Shown: positions 24,961-33,788, counted from the first letter of the stretch. The stretch: 37,052 nt of DNA from Lysinibacillus sphaericus OT4b.31 (GCF_000392615.1 NZ_KB933412.1:1-37052); one strand, 5' to 3'. Notes: generated by a model from the sequence alone, not told the origin. Translations and numbers: made by a program.

Positions 24961-25767
24961 TTACCCCCTGACTAATTTTGTGCGAATTTTGTTGGACATA
25001 TATTCAACGATTAAAATAAGCACGATTAAGCCTATTAAAATCGAACCAACCTCTGACCACCGATAGGCATTCATCGCAAAGATTAAGGGTGCTCCAATCC
25101 CTCCAGCACCCACTAAACCAAGTACGGTTGCATCTCGTAAATTCATATCAAAACGATAAATTACAATTGATAAAAAGGATGCTGAAAGCTGCGGCAATAT
25201 ACCAAATCGAATTTTTTCTAAAGTTGTGCAGCCGATTGATTCCATCGATTCTAGAATGGATATGTCTAGGTCTTCAATGACGTCTACATATAATTTCGAT
25301 AACATACCAATACTTACAAGAGACATTGTAAGGACGCCTGCAAAAGGCCCTGGTCCCGTTACACGAATAAACATTAACCCATACACAATCGCTGGGATTG
25401 TTCGAATCAAAATTAATAAAAATCGAACAACATAGGCAATCGGCTTTGGGACAATATTAGATGCGGATAAAAAAGCAAGTGGAATGGCTAAAATCGAACC
25501 AACGATTGTTCCTAAAAATGCAATTGCCATCGTTTCGATTAATAAATAGGGCACACCACTTGTCGTAACATTCACTAATAAAGACAAATCTGGTTGAACA
25601 ATACCGACTAAAATATTTTTAGCAATTGAAAAACCATTCGTTGTCAGCTGCTCCAATTCGATTGCCGATAAAGACCATCCAAAAAGAAGGCATAAAATGA
25701 AGATGGTCACTAATTGCGTGACACGACGATTCGGTTCTAGTTTATATTGTTTTTGAATGACATCCAT
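24961..25767 (-). CDS. phnE: Phosphonate-type ABC transporter permease (PhnE), second copy
   Basis: A 268-residue inner-membrane permease with about six transmembrane helices. It shows the PhnE signature region (LIRTIPAIVYGLMFIRVTGPGPFAGVL) and the cytoplasmic EAA-type loop (LESMESIGCTTLEKIRFGILPQ) that contacts the ATPase. The C-terminus has GLVGAGGIGAPL, typical of this family. It starts 10 bases after the first permease gene with AGGAG before the ATG. Paired PhnE subunits are common in Gram-positive phosphonate/phosphite uptake systems. The exact substrate (phosphonate, phosphite or phosphate ester) cannot be read from the permease. Confidence 0.87.
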   Translation of the reverse strand: MDVIQKQYKLEPNRRVTQLVTIFILCLLFGWSLSAIELEQLTTNGFSIAKNILVGIVQPDLSLLVNVTTSGVPYLLIETMAIAFLGTIVGSILAIPLAFLSASNIVPKPIAYVVRFLLILIRTIPAIVYGLMFIRVTGPGPFAGVLTMSLVSIGMLSKLYVDVIEDLDISILESMESIGCTTLEKIRFGILPQLSASFLSIVIYRFDMNLRDATVLGLVGAGGIGAPLIFAMNAYRWSEVGSILIGLIVLILIVEYMSNKIRTKLVRG

Positions 25768-25777
25768 GCGTAATCTC

Positions 25778-26593
25778 CTACATTAATTTCTTTCGATAAT
25801 GTTCACTAATTGTTTCAATAATAAAGACCGTAACGACTAGTAACAGTAAAATCATGCCGACGTTCGCATAATTTCTCCAGCCTAAACTCTCATTTAACAA
25901 TAGCCCGATTCCACCTGCACCGACATACCCTAAAATAGACGCATACCGCACGTTTCCTTCGAAGCAAAATAAAGACGTAGATAAATAGTTAGGAAGAATT
26001 TGAGGGAAAATTGCATAACGAAATGACTGGATGGTTGTTAAGCCCATTGAATTCATTGCCTCATAAGCACCCATATTGGCATTTTCGATTTGCTCGTATA
26101 ATAATTTCCCTACATAGGCGACTGTAAATAAGAAAATAGCCACTGTACCGGCGACCGTCCCTAATCCAAAAACGAAGGTAGCAACTAGTGCGACAATTAA
26201 AGTTGGGAGCGTACGCAGTAAACTAAGAAGAAACTTCATTGTTGCTGACATCCACTTCCACTTCGTCATATTACTTGCTGCAACGATTGCTAAAGGTAAT
26301 GCACATAGAACACCCATTAAAGAGCCTAAAAGCGACATTTTAATCGTATCTAGTAATGGTTGCCAAATGTGAGGGAAATACGCCCAAGTCGGCGGAACCA
26401 TCTGTTGTAAAATCACAAAAAATTGTTCGCTTCGTTTCATAATCGTTTCAACATCAAAGCCTGTAATCACAGCGGAGAAATAAGTAAGCACAAGAATCGC
26501 TACCACAACTAAAGGCGTAAGAGCTCGCTTTTCGGTCACTTCTTTTCCATTTGGAAGTATTATTTTTTTAGTTGGTAACAGCTTGTCGAACAT
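25778..26593 (-). CDS. phnE: Phosphonate-type ABC transporter permease (PhnE), first copy
   Basis: A 271-residue permease and partner of the second PhnE. It begins with a soluble N-terminus (MFDKLLPTKKIILPNGKEVTEK), then about six membrane helices, the family loop LLRTLPTLIVALVATFVFGLG, the EAA loop (YEAMNSMGLTTIQSFRYAIFPQ) and LGYVGAGGIGLLL. Its start lies inside the end of phnC (26 bases of overlap), which fits translational coupling. The two permeases are clearly diverged, so the complex is probably a heterodimer. Confidence 0.87.
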   Translation of the reverse strand: MFDKLLPTKKIILPNGKEVTEKRALTPLVVVAILVLTYFSAVITGFDVETIMKRSEQFFVILQQMVPPTWAYFPHIWQPLLDTIKMSLLGSLMGVLCALPLAIVAASNMTKWKWMSATMKFLLSLLRTLPTLIVALVATFVFGLGTVAGTVAIFLFTVAYVGKLLYEQIENANMGAYEAMNSMGLTTIQSFRYAIFPQILPNYLSTSLFCFEGNVRYASILGYVGAGGIGLLLNESLGWRNYANVGMILLLLVVTVFIIETISEHYRKKLM

Positions 26594-27353
26594 CTACTAC
26601 GCTACTCCCTTCTTCAACCTGACCATTATAAATTTGCTGAAGCACTGCCTCAGTGACATCCTTTGCTGCTCCATCAAAAACGATTTCTCCAGCACGAATG
26701 CCAATAACTCGATGAGCATATTCGAGCGCTAATTCCACATGATGAATGTTCATAATAACCGTCATATTGAGCTCTTTATTGATCCGACGGAAATCATCCA
26801 TTACTTGATGGGCTGTTACTGGGTCTAGTGAGGCTACTGGTTCATCTGCTAATATGATTTTCGGATTTTGTGCTAGTGTACGTGCCAGTGCTACACGTTG
26901 TTGCTGCCCGCCTGACAGTTGATCTACACGTACATAGGCTTTATCTAAAATTCCTACGCGATCTAATGCCATCAAAGCCTGCTTCTTCTGCTGTTCTGTG
27001 AAAATCCCCAACAATTTTCTCCAAAAGGGCATTTCTGGAACGAAAGACACGAGTACATTTTTGATGACCGAAATACGTGTGACTAGATTAAAAGATTGAA
27101 AGATCATGCCAATATTACGCCGAAATTGACGTACGCTTTTTCCCTTCAATGTATTAATGTCGACCTCATCAACCAATAATGTGCCCCCTGTAATTTCATG
27201 CATTCGATTGATACAGCGTAATAGCGTGGACTTCCCTGCCCCTGAAAGCCCAATAATTGCCACATATTCGCCTTGTTGAATTTGCAAATTCACATTTTTC
27301 AATGCTGAAAAACCATTGGGATATTGTTTTTGAACTTGTTTAAAAGCAATCAT
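26568..27353 (-). CDS. phnC: Phosphonate-type ABC transporter ATPase (PhnC)
   Basis: A 261-residue cytoplasmic ATPase that powers uptake. It shows Walker A (GLSGAGKST, about 35-43), the Q-loop (MIFQSFNLV), the ABC signature LSGGQQQRVALAR, Walker B (IILADEPVASLDP) and the H-loop (NIHHVELAL). Length and spacing fit PhnC. It is preceded by a terminator-like hairpin that separates it from phnD, so it is probably made in smaller amounts than the binding protein. All catalytic motifs are intact. Confidence 0.9.
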   Translation of the reverse strand: MIAFKQVQKQYPNGFSALKNVNLQIQQGEYVAIIGLSGAGKSTLLRCINRMHEITGGTLLVDEVDINTLKGKSVRQFRRNIGMIFQSFNLVTRISVIKNVLVSFVPEMPFWRKLLGIFTEQQKKQALMALDRVGILDKAYVRVDQLSGGQQQRVALARTLAQNPKIILADEPVASLDPVTAHQVMDDFRRINKELNMTVIMNIHHVELALEYAHRVIGIRAGEIVFDGAAKDVTEAVLQQIYNGQVEEGSSVVDVRQAVTN

Positions 27354-27371
27354 GTCCTTACTCCATTCTTA

Positions 27372-27403
27372 GAAAAAATGAGAACATTGCTAGAACGTTC
27401 TCA
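27372..27403 (-). terminator. Attenuator between phnD and phnC
   Basis: On the minus strand TGAGAAC and GTTCTCA (27379-27385 with 27397-27403) form a stem followed by TTTTTTCT. It would stop most transcripts after phnD, giving excess binding protein over the membrane complex. Confidence 0.7.
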
Positions 27404-27436
27404 TTCTCTCTTGTTATTCGATTGATCATTTCACCA

Positions 27437-28522
27437 TTATTTTGAACCTAACTGTTGTACAATTTCTTGTGCTTTACGCTCATTATCATAGTCTGAATCC
27501 TTTGCTGCTTGATAACCCTCATGACTATACACAGCGATAACCTCTTTACCTTCTTCAGACTTTCCGATATTAATGAACGCTTGTTGTAATACTTTTTTCA
27601 GTTCATCATCCATAATCTCTGAGTTTTTACTTACACTAATTGTGTCATTATAAATAGCAGGCATCACACCGATTAAATCTGTTTCTGCCCAAATATCTGC
27701 TTTACGATTAAAGTCAGTCTTCCAAGCTTCTTCGTAATCACGACGAGCATCGGCAAACGTAACGAGTAAATCTGTTTGTCCTGAAGCTAAACGAGCAAAG
27801 GCTGTACCATAAGAATCTGCTTGTACAACTTTGGATAAATCGGTAATCGTTTTTTTATAGTTCTCTTGTAACCATAGGGCAGGATAAATATAGCCTGCTG
27901 GTGATGATGAAGACATAACATTCCAGTTCGCACCGTCTAAATCTTCAAATGTTAATGCTTCACCCTTATTTACTTTCGCTGCAAGTTCTTGCCCTTTTTC
28001 TGATGGACCTGCAATTAAAATCCCACGATAGGAAATGGCTTGCTCTGCCGTTGCTTCTGTTGGTTCATTTTGATTCCAATCAGCAGGGTTATCTGAATCA
28101 TTGTTTAATCCTGCACGCGTAGCTGTTAAAATCACTTCTGCTCCATCATCATAAAGGACATATGTACCACCTGGAATAAAGCCAATATCCGTTGTGCCAG
28201 CAGATAATGCTTCTCCCACTGCCTCATAATTTGTCCCAACTGTAATATCGATTTTATCTACGTCATAACCTAAGCTTGCTAGTTCGGTTTTCAACAAATC
28301 TTTTAACGGTTCTGTTGCTGTAATAATTTCTTGTGGATCACGAGATGGCACAAATCCGATTGAAAGTTTTTCAAGCTGTTTGTTACCAGAAGCCTCTTCT
28401 GCTTCTGAATTATCTGCATTCGTTGCCCCGCTTGATTCTTTATTTTTTGTTGATTCATTTCCACATGCTACTAGTAATACAGCAAGCAGACATGTTGTTG
28501 CGAACATAAAAAACTTTTTCAA
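27437..28522 (-). CDS. phnD: Phosphonate-type binding lipoprotein (PhnD)
   Basis: A lipid-anchored substrate-binding protein of 361 residues outside the membrane that delivers ligand to PhnE. The start is TTG at 28522, with GGAGGGGG eight bases upstream. A longer frame back to 28585 begins before that site. A signal peptide ends in the lipobox L-V-A-C (Cys20), followed by a Ser/Asn/Glu-rich linker. The binding domain shows the PhnD pattern: LSIGFVPSRDPQEI, VGTNYEAVGEALSAGTTDIGFIPGG, then SSSSPAGYIYPALWL and VTFADARRDYEEAW. The SSSSxxG element forms the phosphonate/phosphate oxyanion site in known relatives. It is first in the operon, downstream of putative PhoP boxes. Confidence 0.88.
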   Translation of the reverse strand: MKKFFMFATTCLLAVLLVACGNESTKNKESSGATNADNSEAEEASGNKQLEKLSIGFVPSRDPQEIITATEPLKDLLKTELASLGYDVDKIDITVGTNYEAVGEALSAGTTDIGFIPGGTYVLYDDGAEVILTATRAGLNNDSDNPADWNQNEPTEATAEQAISYRGILIAGPSEKGQELAAKVNKGEALTFEDLDGANWNVMSSSSPAGYIYPALWLQENYKKTITDLSKVVQADSYGTAFARLASGQTDLLVTFADARRDYEEAWKTDFNRKADIWAETDLIGVMPAIYNDTISVSKNSEIMDDELKKVLQQAFINIGKSEEGKEVIAVYSHEGYQAAKDSDYDNERKAQEIVQQLGSK

Positions 28523-28558
28523 ATGTGTTTCCCCCTCCGATTTTTTTAGTGCTCCATA

Positions 28559-28564
28559 AATATA
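28559..28564 (-). promoter_or_regulatory. Candidate phnD -10 element
   Basis: Minus-strand TATATT lies about 37 bases before the phnD start and 28 bases past the end of the candidate PhoP repeats. There is no good -35, as is common at PhoP-activated promoters. Confidence 0.35.
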
Positions 28565-28592
28565 GCAAAGCATTGTTAAACCCATGTGAAAG

Positions 28593-28631
28593 GTTTATAT
28601 TGTTTTCTAAAATATGTAAATTGATTGTAAA
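28593..28631 (-). promoter_or_regulatory. Candidate PhoP box upstream of phnD
   Basis: On the minus strand two exact TTTACA units (28626-28631 and 28615-28620) are separated by 5 bases. In the same 11-bp phase come the weaker units TAGAAA and ATAAAC. Bacillus PhoP binds TT(A/T/C)A(C/T)A repeats spaced in this way. The site lies between divergent phnD and the phosphoesterase gene, so it could serve both. Control by phosphate starvation is inferred. Confidence 0.5.
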
Positions 28632-28712
28632 TTTCTTTTACTAGTTCTTTTTTAGCTGTCTAAACATCGTATACTAAAGTCAATTCAAATCATATGGGGG
28701 TTCAGTAATTTT

Positions 28713-30266
28713 ATGGAGACAAAAAAACTGCAATTACTTGTAACAAGTGACATCCATGGCTATCTTATGCCTACTACCTATCGCCGTACACTCGAACCTT
28801 TAGGGTTAGTGAAATTAGCAAGCATTATAGAGGAATTACGTGGACAAACACCGAGTCTGTTAATTGATAATGGCGATTTAATTCAAGGTAGTCCGCTAGC
28901 TTCTTACTACCATGCCAATCACTCACATAGACCAAACCCCATTATCGAGATAGCCAATTTCTTAAACTATGACGTTGCGATATTTGGCAATCATGAATTT
29001 AATTACGGGCTCCCCTTCTTAAAAAAAGCAGTTACCCAATCACAATTTCCTTGGTTAAGTGGCAATATTTTTCATGAAGATGGGACAGCATTTACGCAGC
29101 CCTATATTGTCAAAGAATTAGACGGAATACGCATTGGTATAATTGGTGTCACAACGCATTTTGTACCCGTTTGGGAGGAGTCAGCTCATATCGAGGACTT
29201 AGATTTTCATGATGCCTTTGAAAGTGCCAAAAGATGGATCACGCATATACGTCAACATGAACAGGTAGATGTGGTGGTGCTATGTTATCATGGTGGATTT
29301 TCACATGACTTATCATCAGGGGAATTACTAGAACCTAACACAGGAGAAAATCAAGGTTATCTCATGTGTAAAGAACTTGAGTGCGATATTGTCATCACTG
29401 GCCATCAGCATCGAGAAATTGCTACAAAAGCCTTCGCTAAATCCATTGTACAGCCTGGCACGAAAGGAAATTGCTTAGCTGCGATTACGATTGAACTCGA
29501 TATAGAGAATGGACAAATCATCAACAAGCATCACGAAGCAACCTTACATTACGTGGAAGAAGATACACCCGCTTGTCCCCAAGTAATATCACTGTTGGAA
29601 GCCATTCATCAACAAACGGAAAACTGGTTGGATGAGCCTCTAGGGACCATTGAAGGAAACATGTTATTTGAAAATGCCTTTCATGTACGTGTCTATAAAC
29701 ATCCATATATCGAGTTCATTCAAAATGTGCAAATGGCAATGACCAACACCTCAATCTCATGTACGGCATTATTTCACGATGGGCCTGGAGGGTTTCCAAA
29801 GGATGTTACTAGGAGGCATATTGTAACAAATTATATTTTTCCCAATACCTTAAAAGTGTTACGAGTGAAGGGGAAACAGATTGTCCAAGCGCTTGAACAA
29901 AATGCCAGTTATTTTTCATTAAAGGATGGGGATTTAACTATATCTAAAAGCTTTCTTTATCCGAAAGCACAACCCTATAATTATGATATGTGGGAAGGAA
30001 TCAACTACACCCTAGATATTCGTCGTCCCATTGGAGAAAGAGTAACAGAAGTGACTTTTCAAGGTGAGCCACTAAATCTGCAAGCCTCCTATGATGTCGT
30101 GATGAATAACTATCGTGCTACCGGCGCTGGGAACTTCCCCTATTTTGCAGATTGTCCGATTATAAAGGATGTTCAAACTGATATGACCGAACTTATTACC
30201 CGTTATTTTGAAGAGCATCCAATCATTCAAGCAACGCAGCATCAAAATTGGAAAATATTATTTTGA
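28713..30266 (+). CDS. 5'-nucleotidase / 2',3'-cyclic phosphodiesterase family protein
   Basis: A 517-residue two-domain metallophosphoesterase that releases phosphate from nucleotides or similar esters. The N-terminal domain shows the dinuclear metal motifs: DIHG (Asp13, His15), DNGD (52-55), GNHE (92-95), CYHGG and GHQHRE. The C-terminal 5'-nucleotidase domain includes FHDGPGGFPKDVTRR and YDMWEGINYTLD, the substrate-stacking region. There is no signal peptide or anchor, so the enzyme appears cytoplasmic, unlike secreted relatives. It is divergent from the phn operon with about 190 bases between starts, which suggests joint control in phosphorus scavenging. GGGGG lies before the ATG. Confidence 0.87.
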   Translation: METKKLQLLVTSDIHGYLMPTTYRRTLEPLGLVKLASIIEELRGQTPSLLIDNGDLIQGSPLASYYHANHSHRPNPIIEIANFLNYDVAIFGNHEFNYGLPFLKKAVTQSQFPWLSGNIFHEDGTAFTQPYIVKELDGIRIGIIGVTTHFVPVWEESAHIEDLDFHDAFESAKRWITHIRQHEQVDVVVLCYHGGFSHDLSSGELLEPNTGENQGYLMCKELECDIVITGHQHREIATKAFAKSIVQPGTKGNCLAAITIELDIENGQIINKHHEATLHYVEEDTPACPQVISLLEAIHQQTENWLDEPLGTIEGNMLFENAFHVRVYKHPYIEFIQNVQMAMTNTSISCTALFHDGPGGFPKDVTRRHIVTNYIFPNTLKVLRVKGKQIVQALEQNASYFSLKDGDLTISKSFLYPKAQPYNYDMWEGINYTLDIRRPIGERVTEVTFQGEPLNLQASYDVVMNNYRATGAGNFPYFADCPIIKDVQTDMTELITRYFEEHPIIQATQHQNWKILF

Positions 30267-30619
30267 GCTTTAATTCTGACACTTTATAAGAGATAAACAG
30301 GTTCAAAATGTACGGGACAAAACGGAAAATAAGCTTCTTAAAGTTTCCGAAAAAGCAATAAAGCATAAACTTTCCAAGCGGAAAATTTATGCTTTAAATG
30401 CGAGTATTATTAATGAGAATAAAGTAATAGTAATTGTTCCTATCACATAGTTTTTCCGCTACAGGCGGTATGTTGTTATGACTTTGTAGTAAAATCATTG
30501 GTGGTTCATTTTCGCCATGCGTCCCTCTTCCTTTGTTTACTTGAAGGTTTTCTATTTATTTCTCATTCATGGCGCATACATAGAGTCAAAAGAAGACACT
30601 GGTCTCATAATATAATTAG
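30267..30619. other. Intergenic region with an extended hairpin
   Basis: About 350 bases between converging genes, with no coding frame that I trust. It contains a long hairpin (30360-30395) and a minor CCGC/GCGG stem near 30460. Confidence 0.5.
30360..30395. repeat. Two-part inverted repeat downstream of the phosphoesterase gene
   Basis: AAAGCATAAA (30360-30369) pairs with TTTATGCTTT (30386-30395), enclosing a second stem TTTCC/GGAAA around AAGC. No T-run follows, so a terminator role is uncertain. It could mark convergent transcription ends. Confidence 0.6.
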
Positions 30620-31534
30620 TTAATCTTGAAAACCTGTTAATATACCATCATCGAAATAAAGATATTGACCATTGCCATAAACCCATTGTTCACTCGTTCC
30701 GTATTCTGTTACTGTTCTATTAACATCATCTGGTTCACCCCATAATGATGCTTCTACTTCCTCGTATGTCATGCCAAGAGTAGGGTTCTTACCTCTAGCA
30801 CTTTCAATTTTTTCTTTTCTTTCTTTTTCTTCATTCCCTATCCTTTCCATAGTAGCTATATTCATTCGATACTCTCCTTCTATCCATTTCCAATTAGTTG
30901 TAGTTATAGGTCCGAACGATAATGGATTTTCATATGATGTATTTGTTACTCCTGCTACAATTTCATCCTTCATTCTTCCATAGTAGTTAGGATCAACTGC
31001 AAGTGCTAAAGCCCCTGACGCTTTATAAGAATTTTGGTCTGTTTGTAAATAAAGAGCGTAATTATACATTGCAGAAAATTCAACATTTTCTTCTAGTATT
31101 TTCTCATTCTCATACATTTCCTGAACCTTTCGAAAATCCTTACTTCTTACCGCTTGTTCCATTTCATCTAATATTAACTCAGTTTCTTGTTCTACAAATT
31201 TTTCCACTCTATTCCAATCATCACGTCTGACAGTTATTCTAATTCTGTTAGATTTTGAAGCTAAAAAATCCATATTCTTCTCTTTTATTAATTGGTCTAC
31301 AAATTTTGTACCGACTTCTTTCACTTTATCAGTTTCTGATTCTGGTAAATCTAAAGATTCCATATTAATTAAAAGGTCTTCATATTTCTTTTCTTTCAAA
31401 AGTGTTTCTAATGCTAGAATTTCTGATTCAACATTTATTTCAGTACTTTCTTTAACAACCTCTTTACCACTACAACCTGCTAACAGTAAACACATTCCTA
31501 ACCCTATTACTAAATGTTTAACCTTAACCATCAT
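30620..31534 (-). CDS. Lipoprotein with C-terminal BamE/SmpA-like domain
   Basis: A lipoprotein of 304 residues, probably on the outer face of the membrane. The start is the ATG at 31534 with AAAGGAG upstream (the TTG one codon earlier is less likely). The signal peptide ends in L-L-A-G-C. The middle part (about 35-220) is helical and charged, reminiscent of repeat scaffolds, with no motif I can name. The C-terminal 55 residues (LGMTYEEVEASLWGEPDDVNRT, then EQWVYGNGQYLYFDDGILTGF) fit the small beta fold of SmpA/BamE-type domains found in many Bacillus lipoproteins. It stands alone. The function is unknown. Confidence 0.65.
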   Translation of the reverse strand: MMVKVKHLVIGLGMCLLLAGCSGKEVVKESTEINVESEILALETLLKEKKYEDLLINMESLDLPESETDKVKEVGTKFVDQLIKEKNMDFLASKSNRIRITVRRDDWNRVEKFVEQETELILDEMEQAVRSKDFRKVQEMYENEKILEENVEFSAMYNYALYLQTDQNSYKASGALALAVDPNYYGRMKDEIVAGVTNTSYENPLSFGPITTTNWKWIEGEYRMNIATMERIGNEEKERKEKIESARGKNPTLGMTYEEVEASLWGEPDDVNRTVTEYGTSEQWVYGNGQYLYFDDGILTGFQD

Positions 31535-31662
31535 CAACTACTCCTTTAATATGTACTCAATATGCATTTAAAATTTTTTTTGCAATGTAATCCACTAATA
31601 AAAAATGGGTGTATTTAAAGTTGACAAAAAATTAACGGCTGCTCTAAAGCAACCGCTCAAAA

Positions 31663-31752
31663 TTATATATCAGCATCTTTTTCTTTTTTCTTTGTTTCAG
31701 TATCAGTATCAGTATCAGTAACTAAAGTACCTCCACATTGATTACAAAACAC
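31663..31752 (-). pseudogene. Zinc-ribbon fragment with Thr-Asp repeats
   Basis: The minus strand reads VFCNQCGGTLV, then a Thr/Asp alternation encoded by a 6-bp repeat (GATACT) and a Lys-rich end, to TAA at 31663-31665. A stop lies directly upstream and no ribosome binding site is seen. This looks like the 3' end of a lost gene for a zinc-ribbon protein. Confidence 0.4.
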
Positions 31753-31834
31753 CTATTCATCTCAACGTCCCATAATATAATAGTACTAATATGATAACAT
31801 AATAAATCATTTTACAGTTATAGAATTTTTTGTG

Positions 31835-31996
31835 TCATTCTACCAAAATACATTCAGTGTTGTGAACATCAACTTTGGGTGTATGGTTGCTACCATTAAG
31901 TGCTTGCCAACCCCAATCCACATTTTCAGGAAAAACATATGCCGCGTAAATGATAGTTACTGCTTTTTGGTTAAAGTATTTTTCTAAGAGAGAAAG
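31835..31996 (-). pseudogene. C-terminal fragment of an unidentified protein
   Basis: A minus-strand frame bounded upstream by TAG reads LLEKYFNQKAVTIIYAAYVF, then WGWQALNGSNHTP and ends TECILVE before TGA (31835-31837). It has a coding-like composition but no start or ribosome binding site. I do not recognise the parent family. Confidence 0.4.
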
Positions 31997-32005
31997 CTAC
32001 AAATG

Positions 32006-32031
32006 AAAAACCACAACCTAAAAGGCTGTGG
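32006..32031 (-). terminator. Terminator of the HrtAB-like operon
   Basis: On the minus strand CCACAGCCT and AGGTTGTGG (32023-32031 and 32011-32019; one G-U pair) with a 3-base loop are followed by five T (A32006-32010). It lies about 30 bases past the ATPase stop. Confidence 0.85.
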
Positions 32032-32062
32032 CAGTCAACATTTTTAGCTATAGTGCACGCAT

Positions 32063-32749
32063 TTAATCGCCATTTTCTAGAATTTGACCATCGCTCAATT
32101 TAATTACTTTATCAGTATATGGAAGCATTTCTTCGTCATGTGTCACCATTAAAGTAGTAATGTTTAATGTTTTAGTCAAATCTCGGATTAACAACATAAC
32201 ATCTTCAGATTTTTTCGAATCTAAACTTGCTGTTGGTTCGTCTGCGAAGAGAACTTTCGGCTTATGAATGATTGCACGTGCAATAGCAACCCGCTGTTTC
32301 TCTCCCCCTGATAATGAAGGTGGATAGGCATTTTTCCGATGATCCATCCCCACTAATTTTAGTATCCGATGAATCTCTTCTTTTTGTTCATGTTTCTTTA
32401 ATGTTGTTTCAGAAACATCTAGCATTAGCATGAGTTGTTCTTCTACTGTAAGAAATGGCACTAGGTGCGCAAATTGAAAGACAAAACCAAATTTACTTGC
32501 TCGCACTTGTCGAACTTGTTCAGCACTCAAACTCATCATATTTTTCCCTTCGAATATGACTTGCCCTTCGGATGTAGGTTGAAGTCCTGCAGCTATAGTA
32601 AGCAGTGTACTTTTTCCAGAACCAGAGGCGCCCACTAATGCTGTTACTTCGCCTTTATTCAGGGAAAGACTAATGCCTTTTAGTATTTCTTCCTGCACTT
32701 CACCATTCGTAAAAGTTTTTCTAACATTCTCCATTGTAAATAGTGTCAT
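32063..32749 (-). CDS. ABC exporter ATPase, HrtA/MacB-like
   Basis: A 228-residue ATPase of the LolD/MacB/HrtA group. It shows Walker A (GASGSGKST, about 38-46), the Q-loop (FVFQFAHLVPF), the signature LSGGEKQRVAIAR, Walker B (VLFADEPTASLD) and the H-loop (MVTHD). It is the partner of the FtsX-type permease directly upstream (the genes are one base apart), forming a two-subunit exporter. In HrtAB such pairs remove excess haem; relatives export peptides or lipids. All motifs are intact. No sensor kinase/regulator pair (HssRS) is in the window. Confidence 0.85.
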   Translation of the reverse strand: MTLFTMENVRKTFTNGEVQEEILKGISLSLNKGEVTALVGASGSGKSTLLTIAAGLQPTSEGQVIFEGKNMMSLSAEQVRQVRASKFGFVFQFAHLVPFLTVEEQLMLMLDVSETTLKKHEQKEEIHRILKLVGMDHRKNAYPPSLSGGEKQRVAIARAIIHKPKVLFADEPTASLDSKKSEDVMLLIRDLTKTLNITTLMVTHDEEMLPYTDKVIKLSDGQILENGD

Positions 32750-32750
32750 A

Positions 32751-33788
32751 TTAGATCTCTCCTTGCTGTATCGCTTGTAATGGCTCGATTTTTTTAATTT
32801 GTATACCTGAAATCGTAGCTCCTATAAATCCAATAATTAGAAATACTAAAGACAATTGCAGTGTTGTTTCAAGCGTTAAACTAAAAGGCATTCCTTTCGG
32901 TGCCATCGCATTAAAAATTTGACTCAGTATAATAGACATCACAAGCGAAATAATTGTGATCACAACCATCTGCGTCCATATCATTTTGAATAATCGACTA
33001 GTTTTTAAACCAATTGCTTTTAAAATACCGTATAACCCGATTTTTTGAACATTCATCATGTAGAAAAAGATTGCAAACAACAGGCCACTAATTACTACTA
33101 AAAACCAAACAATCATATTAAGAGACATCTGCTCTGCGCTGTAGCTTGGAATCGTATTCAGAAAATCTTTATTTGAAAATGATTGTAACCCTGTAAATGT
33201 TTGTGACGCATCCCCACCTGGTGTGAAAACCAATTGCATTTCTTCAACCCGATACATTTCTTTGTAATCCTCCATACTTATATAAGCAACAGGGGCATGA
33301 CTATATTTTTTTTGTTCAACAAAACCCTTTACAACGAACTTGCCGTTAAATTGATTATTCGTTAATGTATCGCCAACCTGTATACCTTTTTCTTTCAATG
33401 AGCTATCTAAAATAACTTCCTCATGTTTCACATTTGCAAATACTGTTGAAGGCGTAGAAGTCACAAAAGCAATGCTTTGCTGCTTACCAGCCTCATCATT
33501 TAAAAAGCCCATTTGAATAGAAAACGCTACAGCATCCTTTTGTTGGTTTAAGATTTCATCTTGGATACGACTATCTATTCTTGACAGATTATAGCTTTCA
33601 TCTGCATCTTCATTCATATAAAATTGCCCTTCTGGTAAATCTTTAATTAAAGCAGCATTGTCCTGCGATAATCCATTTGCCAAACCCGAAATTATAAAGG
33701 TTAGTAGACTCACAAGAAAAACAATTGAACCCAATATCAAAAATTTCACTTTATATTTCTTAATTTCTTTCCAAGCAAGGTTCATCAT
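32751..33788 (-). CDS. ABC exporter permease, HrtB-like (FtsX family)
   Basis: A permease of 345 residues with the MacB/FtsX plan: one N-terminal helix (about 15-40), a large extracellular domain (about 45-220) and three C-terminal helices. Specific likeness to HrtB is seen by memory: ISGLANGLSQDNAAL after helix 1, SYSAEQMSLNMIVW before helix 2, QKIGLYGILKAIGLKTSRL in the cytoplasmic loop, and a C-terminal IEPLQAI. The start is the ATG at 33788 with GGGGGCG upstream; a TTG four codons earlier overlaps the binding site. Haem export is the best guess but substrate is not proven. Confidence 0.75.
   Translation of the reverse strand: MMNLAWKEIKKYKVKFLILGSIVFLVSLLTFIISGLANGLSQDNAALIKDLPEGQFYMNEDADESYNLSRIDSRIQDEILNQQKDAVAFSIQMGFLNDEAGKQQSIAFVTSTPSTVFANVKHEEVILDSSLKEKGIQVGDTLTNNQFNGKFVVKGFVEQKKYSHAPVAYISMEDYKEMYRVEEMQLVFTPGGDASQTFTGLQSFSNKDFLNTIPSYSAEQMSLNMIVWFLVVISGLLFAIFFYMMNVQKIGLYGILKAIGLKTSRLFKMIWTQMVVITIISLVMSIILSQIFNAMAPKGMPFSLTLETTLQLSLVFLIIGFIGATISGIQIKKIEPLQAIQQGEI

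Larger units (their letters stand above)
31538..32062. other. Intergenic region with gene debris
   Basis: About 520 bases without an intact gene. It contains two open-frame fragments on the minus strand (31663-31752 and 31835-31996) and the HrtAB-like operon terminator (32006-32031). Confidence 0.55.

Noticed and set aside
31003..31230. Plus-strand frame opposite the BamE-like lipoprotein
   Set aside because: It is antisense to a well-supported gene with lipobox and binding site, and shows no start signal.
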